This document shows, piece by piece, positions 13,183-13,207 of a stretch of DNA of 13,207 nucleotides (within the stretch, counting starts at the first letter, position 1; the number at the start of each line of letters is the position of its first letter). The position numbers were made by a program, and so were the translations under genes. The notes under the pieces were generated by a model. The model saw only the letters and a program-made list of their open reading frames with translations, was not told where the DNA came from and did no database searches. Origin of the DNA: Rhodoluna sp. (lineage in GTDB: Bacteria; Actinomycetota; Actinomycetes; Actinomycetales; Microbacteriaceae); NCBI GenBank assembly GCA_016462375.1, contig JAEMTJ010000034.1:1-13207 (forward strand), written 5' to 3'.

Positions 13183-13207
13183 TTGCTTGCCTTTCTTTGA
13201 GTTCCAG

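Noticed and set aside
1..13207. CRISPR array, insertion sequence, prophage, toxin-antitoxin or defence system
   Set aside because: No spaced direct repeats, transposase, integrase, or paired small genes were seen on either strand.

Overview
The window looks like an ordinary stretch of an actinobacterial chromosome with moderate GC. The gene families fit: a prephenate dehydratase with ACT domain, the order serS - HAD phosphatase - tRNA-Ser - LytR-CpsA-Psr protein, a single-chain iron-sulfur L-serine dehydratase, and a DUF2207 membrane protein. Together with the moderate GC this suggests a small-genome Microbacteriaceae-like bacterium, such as the freshwater Luna/Rhodoluna/Aquiluna type. That placement is inference. 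I see no insertion sequence, phage gene, integrase, CRISPR array or toxin-antitoxin pair, and no clearly novel multi-gene system.

Layout. From 26 to 3845 a tight same-strand run encodes a secreted VanY-type D,D-carboxypeptidase, prephenate dehydratase (pheA), seryl-tRNA synthetase (serS) and a Cof-type HAD phosphatase. A tRNA-Ser(UGA) follows at 3914-3998. A second same-strand run (4047-8492) encodes an LCP cell-wall ligase, L-serine dehydratase (sdaA) and a DUF2207 membrane protein whose possible upstream start overlaps the end of sdaA. A small VOC/glyoxalase-fold protein (8623-8979) converges on a long minus-strand gene (8976-11273) for a secreted CotH-family protein with four C-terminal Ig-like repeats; the two stop codons share one CTAG. 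The 326-base gap 11274-11599 holds the CotH promoter, a strong hairpin terminator and a minus-strand tRNA-Ser(GCU). A dual-specificity-type phosphatase (11600-12103), a tRNA-Arg(ACG) with a good promoter (12163-12235) and a minus-strand ZupT-like ZIP metal transporter (12355-13182) complete the window.

Themes. Three products act at the cell envelope: the VanY-type peptidase, the LCP protein and the CotH-Ig protein. Four loci concern serine: serS, both tRNA-Ser genes and sdaA. The serine grouping may be coincidental. The points most worth a second look are the CotH-Ig protein with its variant acidic motif, the C-terminal cysteine of SdaA, the shared CTAG stop, the high local density of CTAG, and an 11-base promoter-like element shared by two tRNA genes.
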